Source of the DNA: Lachnospiraceae bacterium AF51-6-b8A
GTDB taxonomy: Bacteria > Bacillota > Clostridia > Lachnospirales > Lachnospiraceae
DNA length: 64,000 nt
Assembly (NCBI GenBank): GCA_027682585.1
Contig: JAQCZH010000002.1
Coordinates: forward strand, 186,001 to 250,000
Reading direction: 5' to 3'
The position numbers and the translations under genes are program-made. Positions 55,833-64,000 of this stretch are shown in pieces; within the stretch, counting starts at the first letter, position 1; every line of letters begins with the position of its first letter. The notes under the pieces were generated by a model. That model saw nothing but the letters and a program-made list of their open reading frames with translations, did no database searches and was not told where the DNA came from.

Positions 55833-57074
55833 TTATTTCACCTTTCTGAATGCCAGGCAGACATTATGGCCTCCAAAACCAAGAGAGTTGGATAAAGCCA
55901 GGGTCAGATTCTCCTGCAAAGCCTGGCCTGCGACATAATTGAGATCACAGTTCTCGTCCTGCTCCATCAGGTTAATAGTAGGAGGAACGATTCCCTCCTC
56001 CAGGGCAAAGAGAGAGGCCAATGCCTCCACAGCACCGGCGGCCCCCAGCATGTGACCCGTCATGGATTTGGTAGAGGAGACCCAGGGCTTTCTGGCATTT
56101 GCGTCGCCAAATGCCGCGTGAACCGCCTTGCACTCCACCAGATCATTCATAGGGGTTCCGGTTCCGTGCGCGTTGAGATAGACATGATCTGCCTCCGTAT
56201 AACCCGCCTCTCGCATAGCATCCTCCATTGCCTTGGCAGCGCCGCGGGCATTGGGCTCCGGGGAAGTGATATGGTAGGCGTCACAGGTGGTTCCATATCC
56301 ACAGATCTCACCGTAGATTCTTGCTCCGCGGGCTCTGGCGTGTTCATATTCCTCAAGCACCAGTGATACCGCACCCTCTCCTATGACAAAACCATTGCGC
56401 CGCTTATCAAAAGGCAGAGAGGCTGCATTGGGATCCGTGGAAGTGGACAGAGCCTTCATATTGGCAAAACCAGCAACAGATGACGGACAGACAGCCGCCT
56501 CGGTTCCACCTGTAATGACAGCATCGGCATAGCCATGACGAATCAGGCGCATGGCCTCTCCGATCGCGTTAGAGGCTGAAGCACAGGCAGTCACTGCCGG
56601 CATGGCCGTCCCTCTGCAGTCGTGGCGGATTGCAATCATACCGGCGGCCATATTGCAGATCATCATAGGAACAAAGAGGGCGGAGACACGCCTGGGGCCT
56701 CGCTCCATAAGATTTCTGTGCTCCCTCTCGAAGGTCTCGATGCCGCCGATTCCGGTTCCGAAGAGAACAGAGAACCTGTCAGGATTGACCTTGCCCTCGA
56801 TTGCGGAATCCTCTGCCGCTTGCTGGGCCGCGGCCACGGCGAACTGGGTGAAGCGATCCGTTCTTAAGATCTCCTGCTTCTCTAAGTACCGTCCGGGGTC
56901 AAAATCCTTAACCTCTGCGGCCAGAGTCGCCTTGAAGCCTTCCGGGTCGAACTGGGTGATCCTGGCAATACCGTTCTTACCTGCCTTCATGGCCTCCCAG
57001 GTCTCGCTGACACTGTTTCCCAGAGGGGTGATGGCCCCCATCCCGGTTACTGCCACTCTTCTATCTTCGCTCAT
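55833..57074 (-). CDS. fabF: Beta-ketoacyl-ACP synthase II
   Basis: Elongating condensing enzyme. 413 residues from ATG 57074 (GGAGGAAGCA upstream). The triad is Cys in VTACASASNAIGEA, His in NAHGTGTPMND and His in SMTGHMLGAAGA, and the C-terminus has LSNSLGFGGHN. The frame is open upstream for another 282 codons through the 168-bp tandem repeats, but the good ribosome site and the normal length support the start at 57074. No fabH is in the operon; initiation may use a FabH encoded elsewhere. Confidence 0.95.
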   Translation of the reverse strand: MSEDRRVAVTGMGAITPLGNSVSETWEAMKAGKNGIARITQFDPEGFKATLAAEVKDFDPGRYLEKQEILRTDRFTQFAVAAAQQAAEDSAIEGKVNPDRFSVLFGTGIGGIETFEREHRNLMERGPRRVSALFVPMMICNMAAGMIAIRHDCRGTAMPAVTACASASNAIGEAMRLIRHGYADAVITGGTEAAVCPSSVAGFANMKALSTSTDPNAASLPFDKRRNGFVIGEGAVSLVLEEYEHARARGARIYGEICGYGTTCDAYHITSPEPNARGAAKAMEDAMREAGYTEADHVYLNAHGTGTPMNDLVECKAVHAAFGDANARKPWVSSTKSMTGHMLGAAGAVEALASLFALEEGIVPPTINLMEQDENCDLNYVAGQALQENLTLALSNSLGFGGHNVCLAFRKVK

Positions 57075-57101
57075 TGCTTCCTCCAAAATATCTTCAACTG
57101 A

Positions 57102-57922
57102 TCTGTCTCCGTGATGATCACAGATTGCTCCGCGCTTCGCGCTCTCGCAATCCTCCCTACATTCGCATTCCCGCCCTGCTTCGCATGGCTTCATGCTCAT
57201 GTAGGGCACGTCTCGAATCATGAGCGCCTGAACACGCAAGCGTGTCATGCGCAGGGAAATTTCAACGATTCTGTCTCCGTGATGATCACGGATTGCTCCG
57301 CGCTTCGCGCTCTCGCAATCCTCCCTACATTCGCATTCCCGCCCTGCTTCGCATGGCTTCATGCTCATGTAGGGCACGTCTCGAATCATGAGCGCCTGAA
57401 CACGCAAGCGTGTCATGCGCAGGGAAATTTCAACGATTCTGTCTCCGTGATGATCACGGATTGCTCCGCGCTTCGCGCTCTCGCAATCCTCCCTACATTC
57501 GCATTCCCGCCCTGCTTCGCATGGCTTCATGCTCATGTAGGGCACGTCTCGAATCATGAGCGCCTGAACACGCAAGCGTGTCATGCGCAGGGAAATTTCA
57601 ACGATTCTGTCTCCGTGATGATCACGGATTGCTCCGCGCTTCGCGCTCTCGCAATCCTCCCTACATTCGCATTCCCGCCCTGCTTCGCATGGCTTCATGC
57701 TCATGTAGGGCACGTCTCGAATCATGAGCGCCTGAACACGCAAGCGTGTCATGCGCAGGGAAATTTCAACGATTCTGTCTCCGTGATGATCACGGATTGC
57801 TCCGCGCTTCGCGCTCTCGCAATCCTCCCTACATTCGCATTCCCGCCCTGCTTCGCATGGCTTCATGCTCATGTAGGGCACGTCTCGAATCATGAGCGCC
57901 TGAACACGCAAGCGTGTCATGC
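57102..57922. repeat. 4.9 tandem copies of a 168-bp palindrome-rich unit
   Basis: Copies begin at 57102, 57270, 57438, 57606 and 57774, and the last is cut short at about 57922. They are essentially identical; the first differs by one base (CACAGA for CACGGA). Each unit contains the palindromes TCCGTGATGATCACGGA, GCGCTTCGCGC and ACACGCAAGCGTGT. Because 168 is a multiple of three and the unit has no stop in two frames, both strands are open across the array (56 residues per unit; minus strand in frame with fabF). It separates fabG from fabF, whose neighbours are otherwise tightly packed. Confidence 0.95.
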
Positions 57923-57947
57923 GCTCATGATTCTTTCCGCTTGATCA

Positions 57948-58676
57948 TCACATCCCGATCCCGCCATCAACACGCAGTACTTCTCCTGTGACATAGGGGG
58001 CTTTAAGCAAATAGGACACGGCGTCCGCCACATCCTGAGGCCTTCCCATCCGCCCCATGGGAATCATCTGTACCATAGGATTCTCTTTCTGATCCCGTGT
58101 CATATCTGTGGCGATGAAACCCGGGGCAACTGCATTACAGCGAATCCCTTTCGCAGCCAGCTCCTTGGCCACCGTCTTGGTCAGACCGATCAGTCCCGCC
58201 TTAGAGGCCGCATAGTTGGCCTGACCGGGATTTCCCATCAGACCCGTGACAGAACTGATATTGACAATGGCCCCTTCTCTCTGGCGCAGGAAAAGACCGG
58301 ATGCATGCCGGATCATGTTAAAAGCGCCCTTGAGATTGGTATCCACAACCGCGTCGAAATCCTCTTCCTTCATACAAAGAATCAATCCGTCTCTCGTAAT
58401 CCCCGCATTATTTACCAGAATCTGAAAGCCTTCGAAGTCCTCTCTGACCCTGCTTACCAGTTCTTTGGCAGCAGCGAAGTCCGCCACATCACACGGATAA
58501 GCTCTGGCCTTTACGCCGTAGTTTTCATGGCAGAAATTACAAACCGCCTGGGCCTTGTCGGCATTTCCTGCATAAACGGCCGCGATATTGGCCCCTTCCG
58601 AGGCCAGTCTTTTGGCAATGGCCTCTCCCAGTCCTCTGGAAGCTCCTGTCACAAGAGCCGTCTTCTCCTTGATCAT
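57948..58676 (-). CDS. fabG: 3-oxoacyl-ACP reductase
   Basis: NADPH-dependent short-chain dehydrogenase, 242 residues. TGASRGLGEAIA is the cofactor loop, NNAG the structural motif, and Ser-Tyr-Lys are in NISSVTGLMG and YAASKAGLIG. It overlaps the fabD stop by 4 nt. The tandem repeat array begins 26 bp after its stop. Confidence 0.95.
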   Translation of the reverse strand: MIKEKTALVTGASRGLGEAIAKRLASEGANIAAVYAGNADKAQAVCNFCHENYGVKARAYPCDVADFAAAKELVSRVREDFEGFQILVNNAGITRDGLILCMKEEDFDAVVDTNLKGAFNMIRHASGLFLRQREGAIVNISSVTGLMGNPGQANYAASKAGLIGLTKTVAKELAAKGIRCNAVAPGFIATDMTRDQKENPMVQMIPMGRMGRPQDVADAVSYLLKAPYVTGEVLRVDGGIGM

Positions 58677-59572
58677 GCATTCTCCTCCAGCATCTCCCGA
58701 TAGGAAACCGCCTTGACATCAGCGGAAATTCTATGAATCATGTTGGTCAGCGTTCTTCCAGGGCCAATCTCCACGAAGGTGTCAACACCCGATTCCATCA
58801 TATTGCGAACCAGCTGCTCCCAGCGAACAGGATTGCAGAGCTGGGACGAGAGAAGCTCGGTAAAGTTCTCCCCGTAGGGTTGAGCTGTCACATCCGAATA
58901 GAGGGGTATGGCCCCAATCGGACTCTTCTCCAATTCCTCATCAATTGCACTGGCGAAAGGCTCCCTGGCTCCCTCCATAAAAGGAGAGTGGAAAGCGCCT
59001 GCCACCTTAAGAGGCACAGCCCTTCCGCCATTCTCCCGAACCTCTGCCATAAATTTCCTCATCTGATCCGCCTGGCCCGCAACAGAAATCTGACCTGGAC
59101 AGTTATAGTTAACAGGATAGACCTGGCCGAAATGTCCTGCCAACTCTTCCACTTTCTCGGAGGACAGCTTCAGAACAGCCACCATAGAGGTCCTGACCCT
59201 GTCGGCGCAAGCCTGCATGAGTTCCCCACGCCTCATAACCAGCCGAAATCCCGCCTGGATAGAGTAATACCCGGCAAATGCCGCAGCGGCAACCTCTCCC
59301 AACGAAAAGCCGGCGACGCAGTCGGCCTGCAGGCCTCTCTCGGCAAGGGCCTCGGCCGCCGCTAACTCCATGGCATAGAGACAGGGCTGCGTATTGCTGG
59401 TAACCCTCAAATCCTCGGCGTTTCCCCCGAAGCACATAGCCGAGGTACCGGGCCGGATTTCATCACAGACAGCGAAGATATTTTCTGCCGCTTCGGAAGT
59501 CTGCGCAAGATCTGCCCCCATACCGGGGTACTGATCCCCCTGTCCGGAAAAGACAAATGCTACTTTAGCCAT
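58673..59572 (-). CDS. fabD: Malonyl-CoA:ACP transacylase
   Basis: 299 residues. FVFSGQGDQYPGMG and the nucleophile elbow GFSLGEVAA are diagnostic, with the catalytic His in GAFHSPFM. The start has AAGGAGCAAGCGC and overlaps the fabK end by 13 nt. Confidence 0.95.
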   Translation of the reverse strand: MAKVAFVFSGQGDQYPGMGADLAQTSEAAENIFAVCDEIRPGTSAMCFGGNAEDLRVTSNTQPCLYAMELAAAEALAERGLQADCVAGFSLGEVAAAAFAGYYSIQAGFRLVMRRGELMQACADRVRTSMVAVLKLSSEKVEELAGHFGQVYPVNYNCPGQISVAGQADQMRKFMAEVRENGGRAVPLKVAGAFHSPFMEGAREPFASAIDEELEKSPIGAIPLYSDVTAQPYGENFTELLSSQLCNPVRWEQLVRNMMESGVDTFVEIGPGRTLTNMIHRISADVKAVSYREMLEENA

Positions 59573-60504
59573 GCGCTTGCTCCTTCCAGAACTTTCTCTG
59601 CGCCAGTTACCACATCGGTAATGATGTCGGCTGCCGGCTCTTCCCTCTTGACCATGGCTGCGATTTGTCCGCAGAGAAAGGATCCCTCATCGAGGTTGCC
59701 GTCCTGTACAGCCTTGCGCAGGGCGCCGGTACCCAGCGCTTCAAGCTGATCCTCAGGCAGATCGGAGAACTCTTTTTGGGCATATTCCCGGGCGAACCTG
59801 GTGCGAAGGCTCCTGACGGGATGCCCCAGCTTCTTTCCTGTCACCATAGTACACAGGTCATTGGCCTTTAAGACTTGCTCCTTGTAGACAGAAGAAATGG
59901 TGCATTCTTCCGCAGAGAGAAAACGAGTCCCCATCTGTACGCCGCAGGCTCCCAGCATGAGAGCGGCCGCGAAGCCCCGGCCATCGGCAATACCACCGGC
60001 TGCCAGAACAGGCAGGTCTGTGGCGTCCACGATCTGCGGAACCAATACCATCGTTGTCAATTCACCCACATGACCGCCGGACTCTCCCCCCTCAGCGATG
60101 AGAGCCGCGGCCCCGATGCGGGTCATAAGCCTGGCCATAGCCACAGAAGCGACGACGGGGACGACCTTAATGTCTGCTTCCTTCCAGGCCTTCATATACC
60201 TGGAGGGGTTGCCGGCGCCGGTGGTAACAACAGGTACTTCCTCCTCGATGACGAGCGCGGCAATGTCTGCCGCAAAGGGGCTCATCAGCATGATGTTGAC
60301 GCCAAAAGGCTTATTCGTCAGTTCCCTGGCAATTTGAATTTGCTCGCGGACATAGTCTGCCGGAGCATTCCCCGCTGCAATGATGCCCAACCCACCGCCA
60401 TTGGAGACAGCGGCGGCCAGCTTTCCATCTGCAATCCAGGCCATACCGCCCTGAAAGACGGGGTACTCGATGCCAAGAATCTGACAAATCTTAGACTGCT
60501 TCAT
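59560..60504 (-). CDS. fabK: Enoyl-ACP reductase II (FMN-dependent)
   Basis: About 314 residues from ATG 60504 (AAGGG upstream). IEYPVFQGGMAWIADGKLA, the FMN-binding VTTGAGNP and AEGGESGGHVGE, VLAAGGIADGRG and VQMGTRFL match the FabK/2-nitropropane dioxygenase family. Located 4 bp after acpP. Use of FabK instead of FabI predicts intrinsic triclosan tolerance, by family knowledge. Confidence 0.93.
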   Translation of the reverse strand: MKQSKICQILGIEYPVFQGGMAWIADGKLAAAVSNGGGLGIIAAGNAPADYVREQIQIARELTNKPFGVNIMLMSPFAADIAALVIEEEVPVVTTGAGNPSRYMKAWKEADIKVVPVVASVAMARLMTRIGAAALIAEGGESGGHVGELTTMVLVPQIVDATDLPVLAAGGIADGRGFAAALMLGACGVQMGTRFLSAEECTISSVYKEQVLKANDLCTMVTGKKLGHPVRSLRTRFAREYAQKEFSDLPEDQLEALGTGALRKAVQDGNLDEGSFLCGQIAAMVKREEPAADIITDVVTGAEKVLEGASAWLK

Positions 60505-60508
60505 GAAC

Positions 60509-60730
60509 TCAACCCTTCTTGGACTGGATGAACTTATCAAGATCGGCGATCGTTGCAACCGGTTCTTCCAGATCAATCTCAACGCCGAGTTCATCCTCAA
60601 GACTCATAAGCAGATCAACCGTATCCAGCGAGTCAATCCCCAGATCTGCAAAAGTACTCTCCGGTTTGATGGTAGACGGATCCACACCGATGCGGTCGGC
60701 AACTACTTTAGCAATAACGTCAAAATACAT
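60509..60730 (-). CDS. acpP: Acyl carrier protein
   Basis: 73 residues from ATG 60730 (GGAGGATTTGAAC upstream). The phosphopantetheine attachment site is Ser34 in GIDSLDTVDL. First gene of the fatty acid operon. The longer ORF upstream lacks a ribosome site. Confidence 0.95.
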   Translation of the reverse strand: MYFDVIAKVVADRIGVDPSTIKPESTFADLGIDSLDTVDLLMSLEDELGVEIDLEEPVATIADLDKFIQSKKG

Positions 60731-61083
60731 GTTCAAATCCTCCATATGAAATCTGTTTTCGGTAAGATGACCACTAAGTTCCTGACAGCTCATTTCCATA
60801 TCAGCCGGGAAAGAGACGATCCTCTCGATGCAGGGTATTCCTCGCATTTTCACCAAACAGCCCCATCAGCGGTCAGTCTTTATCTTAGATATTCCCTGTT
60901 CCCCTCGTGCCCCTTTTCTGTTCCAAAAGCGTTCCAAAAGTAGGGCTATTCTGTGAAATTTGAACAGCTTTTTGATCTTGTAACATTCCATTTACTCCCT
61001 CTCTTTCTTCCAAATATCCTGTCTTACAAGTCGCAGTTAGAGAAAAAGGGTTGTATTTTAACCCAGTCTGGAAAAAGCGCAAC
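60731..61083 (-). promoter_or_regulatory. 353-bp leader of the fatty acid operon
   Basis: This stretch between the operon and the preceding terminator must hold the promoter. A tandem pair of CTTTTGGAAC elements lies at 60929-60920 and 60940-60931 (minus strand, 11-bp period, about one helical turn), a candidate operator. A GGGTT/AACCC inverted repeat lies near 61040-61056. No fabT- or fapR-like regulator gene and no convincing -35/-10 pair was found. Confidence 0.4.
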
Positions 61084-61120
61084 AAAAAAAGAGTGTCCCG
61101 GCATTTCTGCTTGGACACTC
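61084..61120 (-). terminator. Rho-independent terminator
   Basis: GAGTGTCC (61091-61098) pairs with GGACACTC (61113-61120), and seven T follow on the minus strand (61090-61084). It terminates the Cna-B protein gene. Confidence 0.88.
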
Positions 61121-61142
61121 TTTTATATTGTACCTTCCTGTC

Positions 61143-62357
61143 TTATTTCATTCTTCTTTTCTTTCCGAACAAGATACTGATACCTGTCAGACTCAGAAGC
61201 AGAATACTTCCGTAAATCAGAAGGTTTCCCAGGTCACTTGTCTTAGGTGCCTTGGAGGTCTGCCCTGTCTTTACCTTAACAACTGTATTTGGCTTATCCA
61301 GAGTCTTGGACTGCTCTGGTGTTTCGGGCTGCTCCGGTGTCTTGGACCGCTCCGGTGTTTTGGGCTGCTCCGGATTCTTAGGCTGCTCCGGTGTCTTCGA
61401 ATTGATCTCCGTATTGGTGATTAGAATCTTATAACCAAGCTCACTGGAGTAACTGGTTTTGTAACCCTCTACGGGATCCTCTTCCACCTTATAATCGATC
61501 TCATGACCATCCACAGGATCATATCTGCGCAGACCGCCATCAAATACATATTTCCAGTTGTTCGCCCTGCTCAGTGTTGCAGTCTGTTTCACCCGGCCAT
61601 CCGCCAGCAACCGAATGGTCGCGGAAGCGCCCTCTTTTCCGACCCATTTCTTGATTACTTCAAAACCGACTTCCTCATTATTGGTATTGGTAATCACAAA
61701 ACCTGACTTGGCATCCCCTGTAATCTTTGTATCATAGGTAGCCCCTTCATTTTCGTTATCTTCCAGTTGGTAGTAGGCTTCCTTCAGCTTGTAGGCAATC
61801 TCATGACCATCCTTCTCATCGTACTTAGGCACATTTTCAAAGACATGAGTCCAGCCATTATCCCTGGTCAGGTCTACACTGCCTGCCTGCTTATCGTCTC
61901 CCATCAATATAACATGAACTAATCGAGCCTCTTTCCCAATCCATTTCTTGGTCACATGAACCGAAAAGGTCTCGACATTGGTATTCTTAATCTGAAAGCC
62001 GTCTTTGCTGTTCCCCAAAACGATACTCTTATAGCCGGGGACCGGCTCCTCTTCCACAGTGTATCTGATATACCCCGTATCATCCGTTTCAGGGATATCT
62101 TTAAAGCTGCTTTTCCATGAGTTCGCCTCATTCAGGACAAGTCTTCTGCCGGTATCCTTTCCATCGCCAAGAAGCTTAACTGTAACAGAATCTTTCTTGG
62201 GTCCCACCCAGATCTTTTGAACATCTACAGCAGTCTTGTTCACAACTTTTCTCGGAGTATTCTCCTTGGCATACACCCTTGCACCTGAAGACGGGAAGAT
62301 ACTCCCAATTGCCAAAAGCAGACACAATAAGCCCCCTATAAGCTTGCCTATTTTCAT
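61143..62357 (-). CDS. Cell-wall-anchored surface protein with three Cna-B domains
   Basis: 404 residues. A signal peptide (about 1-30, MKIGKLIGGLLCLLLAIGS) is followed by three Cna-B domains at about 40-130, 130-225 and 228-315. Each has a Lys near its first strand (VQKIWVG, VTKKWIG, VIKKWVG), a Glu (YTVEEEP, YKLKEAY, YKVEEDP) and a closing Asn (KNTN, TNTN, TNTE), the set that forms isopeptide bonds. A Pro-rich spacer repeats KTPEQP-like units (about 318-352). The C-terminus is a sorting signal, APKTSD then a hydrophobic segment and KKRRMK. It is likely an adhesin stalk or minor pilus-like protein; no pilin or sortase gene is adjacent. GGGAAGGGGG precedes the start. Confidence 0.9.
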   Translation of the reverse strand: MKIGKLIGGLLCLLLAIGSIFPSSGARVYAKENTPRKVVNKTAVDVQKIWVGPKKDSVTVKLLGDGKDTGRRLVLNEANSWKSSFKDIPETDDTGYIRYTVEEEPVPGYKSIVLGNSKDGFQIKNTNVETFSVHVTKKWIGKEARLVHVILMGDDKQAGSVDLTRDNGWTHVFENVPKYDEKDGHEIAYKLKEAYYQLEDNENEGATYDTKITGDAKSGFVITNTNNEEVGFEVIKKWVGKEGASATIRLLADGRVKQTATLSRANNWKYVFDGGLRRYDPVDGHEIDYKVEEDPVEGYKTSYSSELGYKILITNTEINSKTPEQPKNPEQPKTPERSKTPEQPETPEQSKTLDKPNTVVKVKTGQTSKAPKTSDLGNLLIYGSILLLSLTGISILFGKKRRMK

Positions 62358-62483
62358 TTTTCCCCCTTCCCTTTCCTATGAGATATTTCTCATATCTGCA
62401 GGGTCACTGTCCTGACCCAGCCAAAAGGATTAACCTTTTAGGGACAGAGAAAATAACAAAAACTTGGAAAGGAGGTAATTCTC
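62358..62483. other. Junction between the Cna-B gene and the serine-recombinase element
   Basis: Two adjacent hairpins: GGGTCA (62401-62406) with TGACCC (62413-62418), and AAAAGG (62423-62428) with CCTTTT (62434-62439). A third, ATGAGA/TCTCAT, lies near 62379-62395. The strong change to AT-rich codon use begins here, so the left end of a mobile element probably lies in this stretch, but I cannot point to the att core. Confidence 0.45.
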
Positions 62484-64000
62484 ATGTCAAATACGAAAAG
62501 AACAGGACAAACAGCCCTTTATGAGCGTTTAAGTAGAGATGATGAAATGCAGGGAGAAAGCAATTCCATCACCAATCAAAAACAGCTACTTGAAAGTTAT
62601 GCGAAAAGAAACGGCTTTGTAAATATCTATCACTATACCGATGATGGAGTAAGCGGAACAACCTTTGATAGAGAGGGATTTCAGAAAATGATAAAAGCAG
62701 TAGAAGAAAACAAAGTATCTACTGTGATAGTAAAAGATATGAGTAGGTTTGGCAGAGATTACCTTAAAGTAGGCTTTTACACCGAAATACTTTTCAAAGA
62801 AAAGGGAGTAAGGTTTATCGCCATCAATAACGGAATAGATAGCGAAAAACAAGCAGAAAGCGACTTTACCCCATTTCTAAATATTATGAATGAATGGTAT
62901 GCAAGAGATACCTCAAGAAAAATACAATCCATCTTTAGAGCAAGAATGGAAGAGGGTAAAAGAGTATCACCAAGCGTTCCATACGGCTATTATAGAAATC
63001 CTAAGAACAAACAGGAGTTACTTGTCGATAAAGAGAGTGCAAAGGTCGTAAAACGCATTTACAGGCTTGTAATAGAGGGATATGGAGTAACACATATAGC
63101 AGACATATTAACCAAAGATAAAGTCCTTATTCCGTCAGCCTATGCCCAAATACATTACCCCGAAAATAACCATAGCTCAAAGAAAAGAGGAATAGAAGAC
63201 CCGTATTTTTGGACACCGACCACAGTAGGTTATATCTTAGAAAAAAGAGAATATATGGGTCATACTGTACTTGGTAAAACAATATGCCTTGATTACAAAA
63301 CTAAGAAACGCAGAAAGGCAAAAGAAGATGAACTCATTATCTTCAAAAACACCCATAAAGCCATCATTGACGAAGAAACATGGAATAACGCTCAAAGGTT
63401 AAGAAAAACAGTGAGAAGAAGTCCAAAGTACGGAACAACCTCACACCCCTTTACAGGACTTTTAATCTGTGCAGATTGTGGAGGTAAATTAAGTTACAGA
63501 GAGCCGGCAGAATATAAAGAAAAGAAATATGATTGTGATTATTGCTTTGTATGTCAACATTACAGACACAGAAAAGGCTCTTGCAGTATGCACTACATCA
63601 AGGTAAAAACAGTGAATGAAATTCTCCTAAAATCAATCAAAGAAATCACAGATTTTGCAAAAGAAGAAAAGCAAGAATTTCTAAAAGTGATGAACAAATT
63701 ATCCGATGAAAAAAGGGAAGAAAAGTATCAAGATGATAAAACGAAATTAGAAAAATTATCTTCAAGAAATGAAGAACTAACAACCCTTATTACAAAGCTA
63801 TATGAAGACCATGCACTTGGAAAAATTCCCGCAAAACACTTTGATAGATTATTTAATATCTATGACACGGAGCAACAAGAATTAGAAAAGCAAATACAGT
63901 ATTTTGAAGATGAAATAGAAAGCTATCATCAGAGAAAAGTTGACACCGATAAATTCCTAAAGATGATAGAAAAATATACCGATATTGAAGAACTGACAGT
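62484..64000 (+). CDS. Large serine recombinase, cut by the right edge of the window
   Basis: 505 codons are visible. The start has a perfect AAAGGAGG. The N-terminal resolvase domain has catalytic Ser17 (YERLSRDDE) and IVKDMSRFGRDY. A recombinase domain (about 165-290) follows, then a zinc ribbon (CADCGG, CFVCQHYRH, CSMHY) and a long coiled-coil beginning near residue 395. This is the layout of TnpX/TndX-type integrases of clostridial conjugative and mobilisable transposons. Codon use is strongly A/T-biased compared with the fatty acid genes, indicating recent transfer. The rest of the element lies outside the window. Confidence 0.95.
   Translation, partial: MSNTKRTGQTALYERLSRDDEMQGESNSITNQKQLLESYAKRNGFVNIYHYTDDGVSGTTFDREGFQKMIKAVEENKVSTVIVKDMSRFGRDYLKVGFYTEILFKEKGVRFIAINNGIDSEKQAESDFTPFLNIMNEWYARDTSRKIQSIFRARMEEGKRVSPSVPYGYYRNPKNKQELLVDKESAKVVKRIYRLVIEGYGVTHIADILTKDKVLIPSAYAQIHYPENNHSSKKRGIEDPYFWTPTTVGYILEKREYMGHTVLGKTICLDYKTKKRRKAKEDELIIFKNTHKAIIDEETWNNAQRLRKTVRRSPKYGTTSHPFTGLLICADCGGKLSYREPAEYKEKKYDCDYCFVCQHYRHRKGSCSMHYIKVKTVNEILLKSIKEITDFAKEEKQEFLKVMNKLSDEKREEKYQDDKTKLEKLSSRNEELTTLITKLYEDHALGKIPAKHFDRLFNIYDTEQQELEKQIQYFEDEIESYHQRKVDTDKFLKMIEKYTDIEELT

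Noticed and set aside
55833..57920. 695-residue FabF with five 56-residue N-terminal repeats
   Set aside because: A strong ribosome site and the normal FabF N-terminus at 57074 make the repeat part untranslated leader, unless peptides show otherwise.
57111..57944. 277-codon plus-strand ORF across the tandem repeats
   Set aside because: It exists only because the 168-bp unit lacks stops in this frame. There is no ribosome site and the sequence is explained by the repeat.

Overview
The window looks like the chromosome of a Gram-positive member of the Clostridia, most likely a Lachnospiraceae-type organism. The reasons are AGGAGG-type ribosome binding sites, an acpP-fabK-fabD-fabG-fabF-accB-fabZ-accC-accD-accA operon using FabK as enoyl reductase, a wall-anchored Cna-B protein with a sorting signal, and a tnpX/tndX-like large serine recombinase. 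Host genes are GC-balanced. The accessory stretch at about 26-38.7 kb and the right edge are visibly AT-rich. Assignments rest on reading motifs, not on searches.

Layout. 1-26 kb is mostly minus-strand chromosomal genes: a phosphopantetheinyl transferase cut by the left edge, asnB, a ketopantoate-reductase-like protein, a CapA-type metallophosphatase, a SNF2 helicase, a pyridoxal kinase, an SseB-domain protein, and a two-component system next to a two-gene ABC exporter whose promoter carries a 24-bp-arm inverted repeat. After these come a GNAT enzyme and a run of poorly characterised proteins (zinc-ribbon membrane protein, BAAT-type hydrolase, DUF2804, DUF4241).

26-38.7 kb is a decayed genomic island ending exactly at the 3' end of guaA. 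It holds an ankyrin protein, a HicB antitoxin whose hicA has collapsed to 21 codons, a caspase-like fragment cut by an IS3 remnant, degenerate IS481, IS30 and IS3 elements, an SRAP protein with compensating frameshifts, DUF1643, a broken flavin-binding protein, an AraC regulator, a BtrH-like protein, a TfoX-domain protein, and several orphans. Two families of diverged direct repeats (A/B/C and D1/D2) are interleaved with the orphan genes. Repeat C carries a sequence resembling the last codons of guaA, which suggests serial insertion at that site.

38.7-52 kb is core metabolism and transport: guaA, TrkH/TrkA potassium uptake, shikimate kinase, upp and a divergent uracil permease with readable promoters, an arginase-fold protein, a cytidylate-kinase-like protein, an esterase and a PAS/winged-helix regulator. 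51.6-60.7 kb is the complete type II fatty acid operon, interrupted between fabG and fabF by 4.9 near-identical copies of a 168-bp palindrome-rich unit. The right end carries a three-domain Cna-B surface protein and the start of an AT-rich element led by a large serine recombinase that runs off the window.

No single new system is proven here. The best candidates for follow-up are the guaA-linked repeat/orphan modules, the in-frame tandem repeat in the fatty acid operon, and the HicB-caspase remnant locus. No rRNA, tRNA or CRISPR array was recognised.
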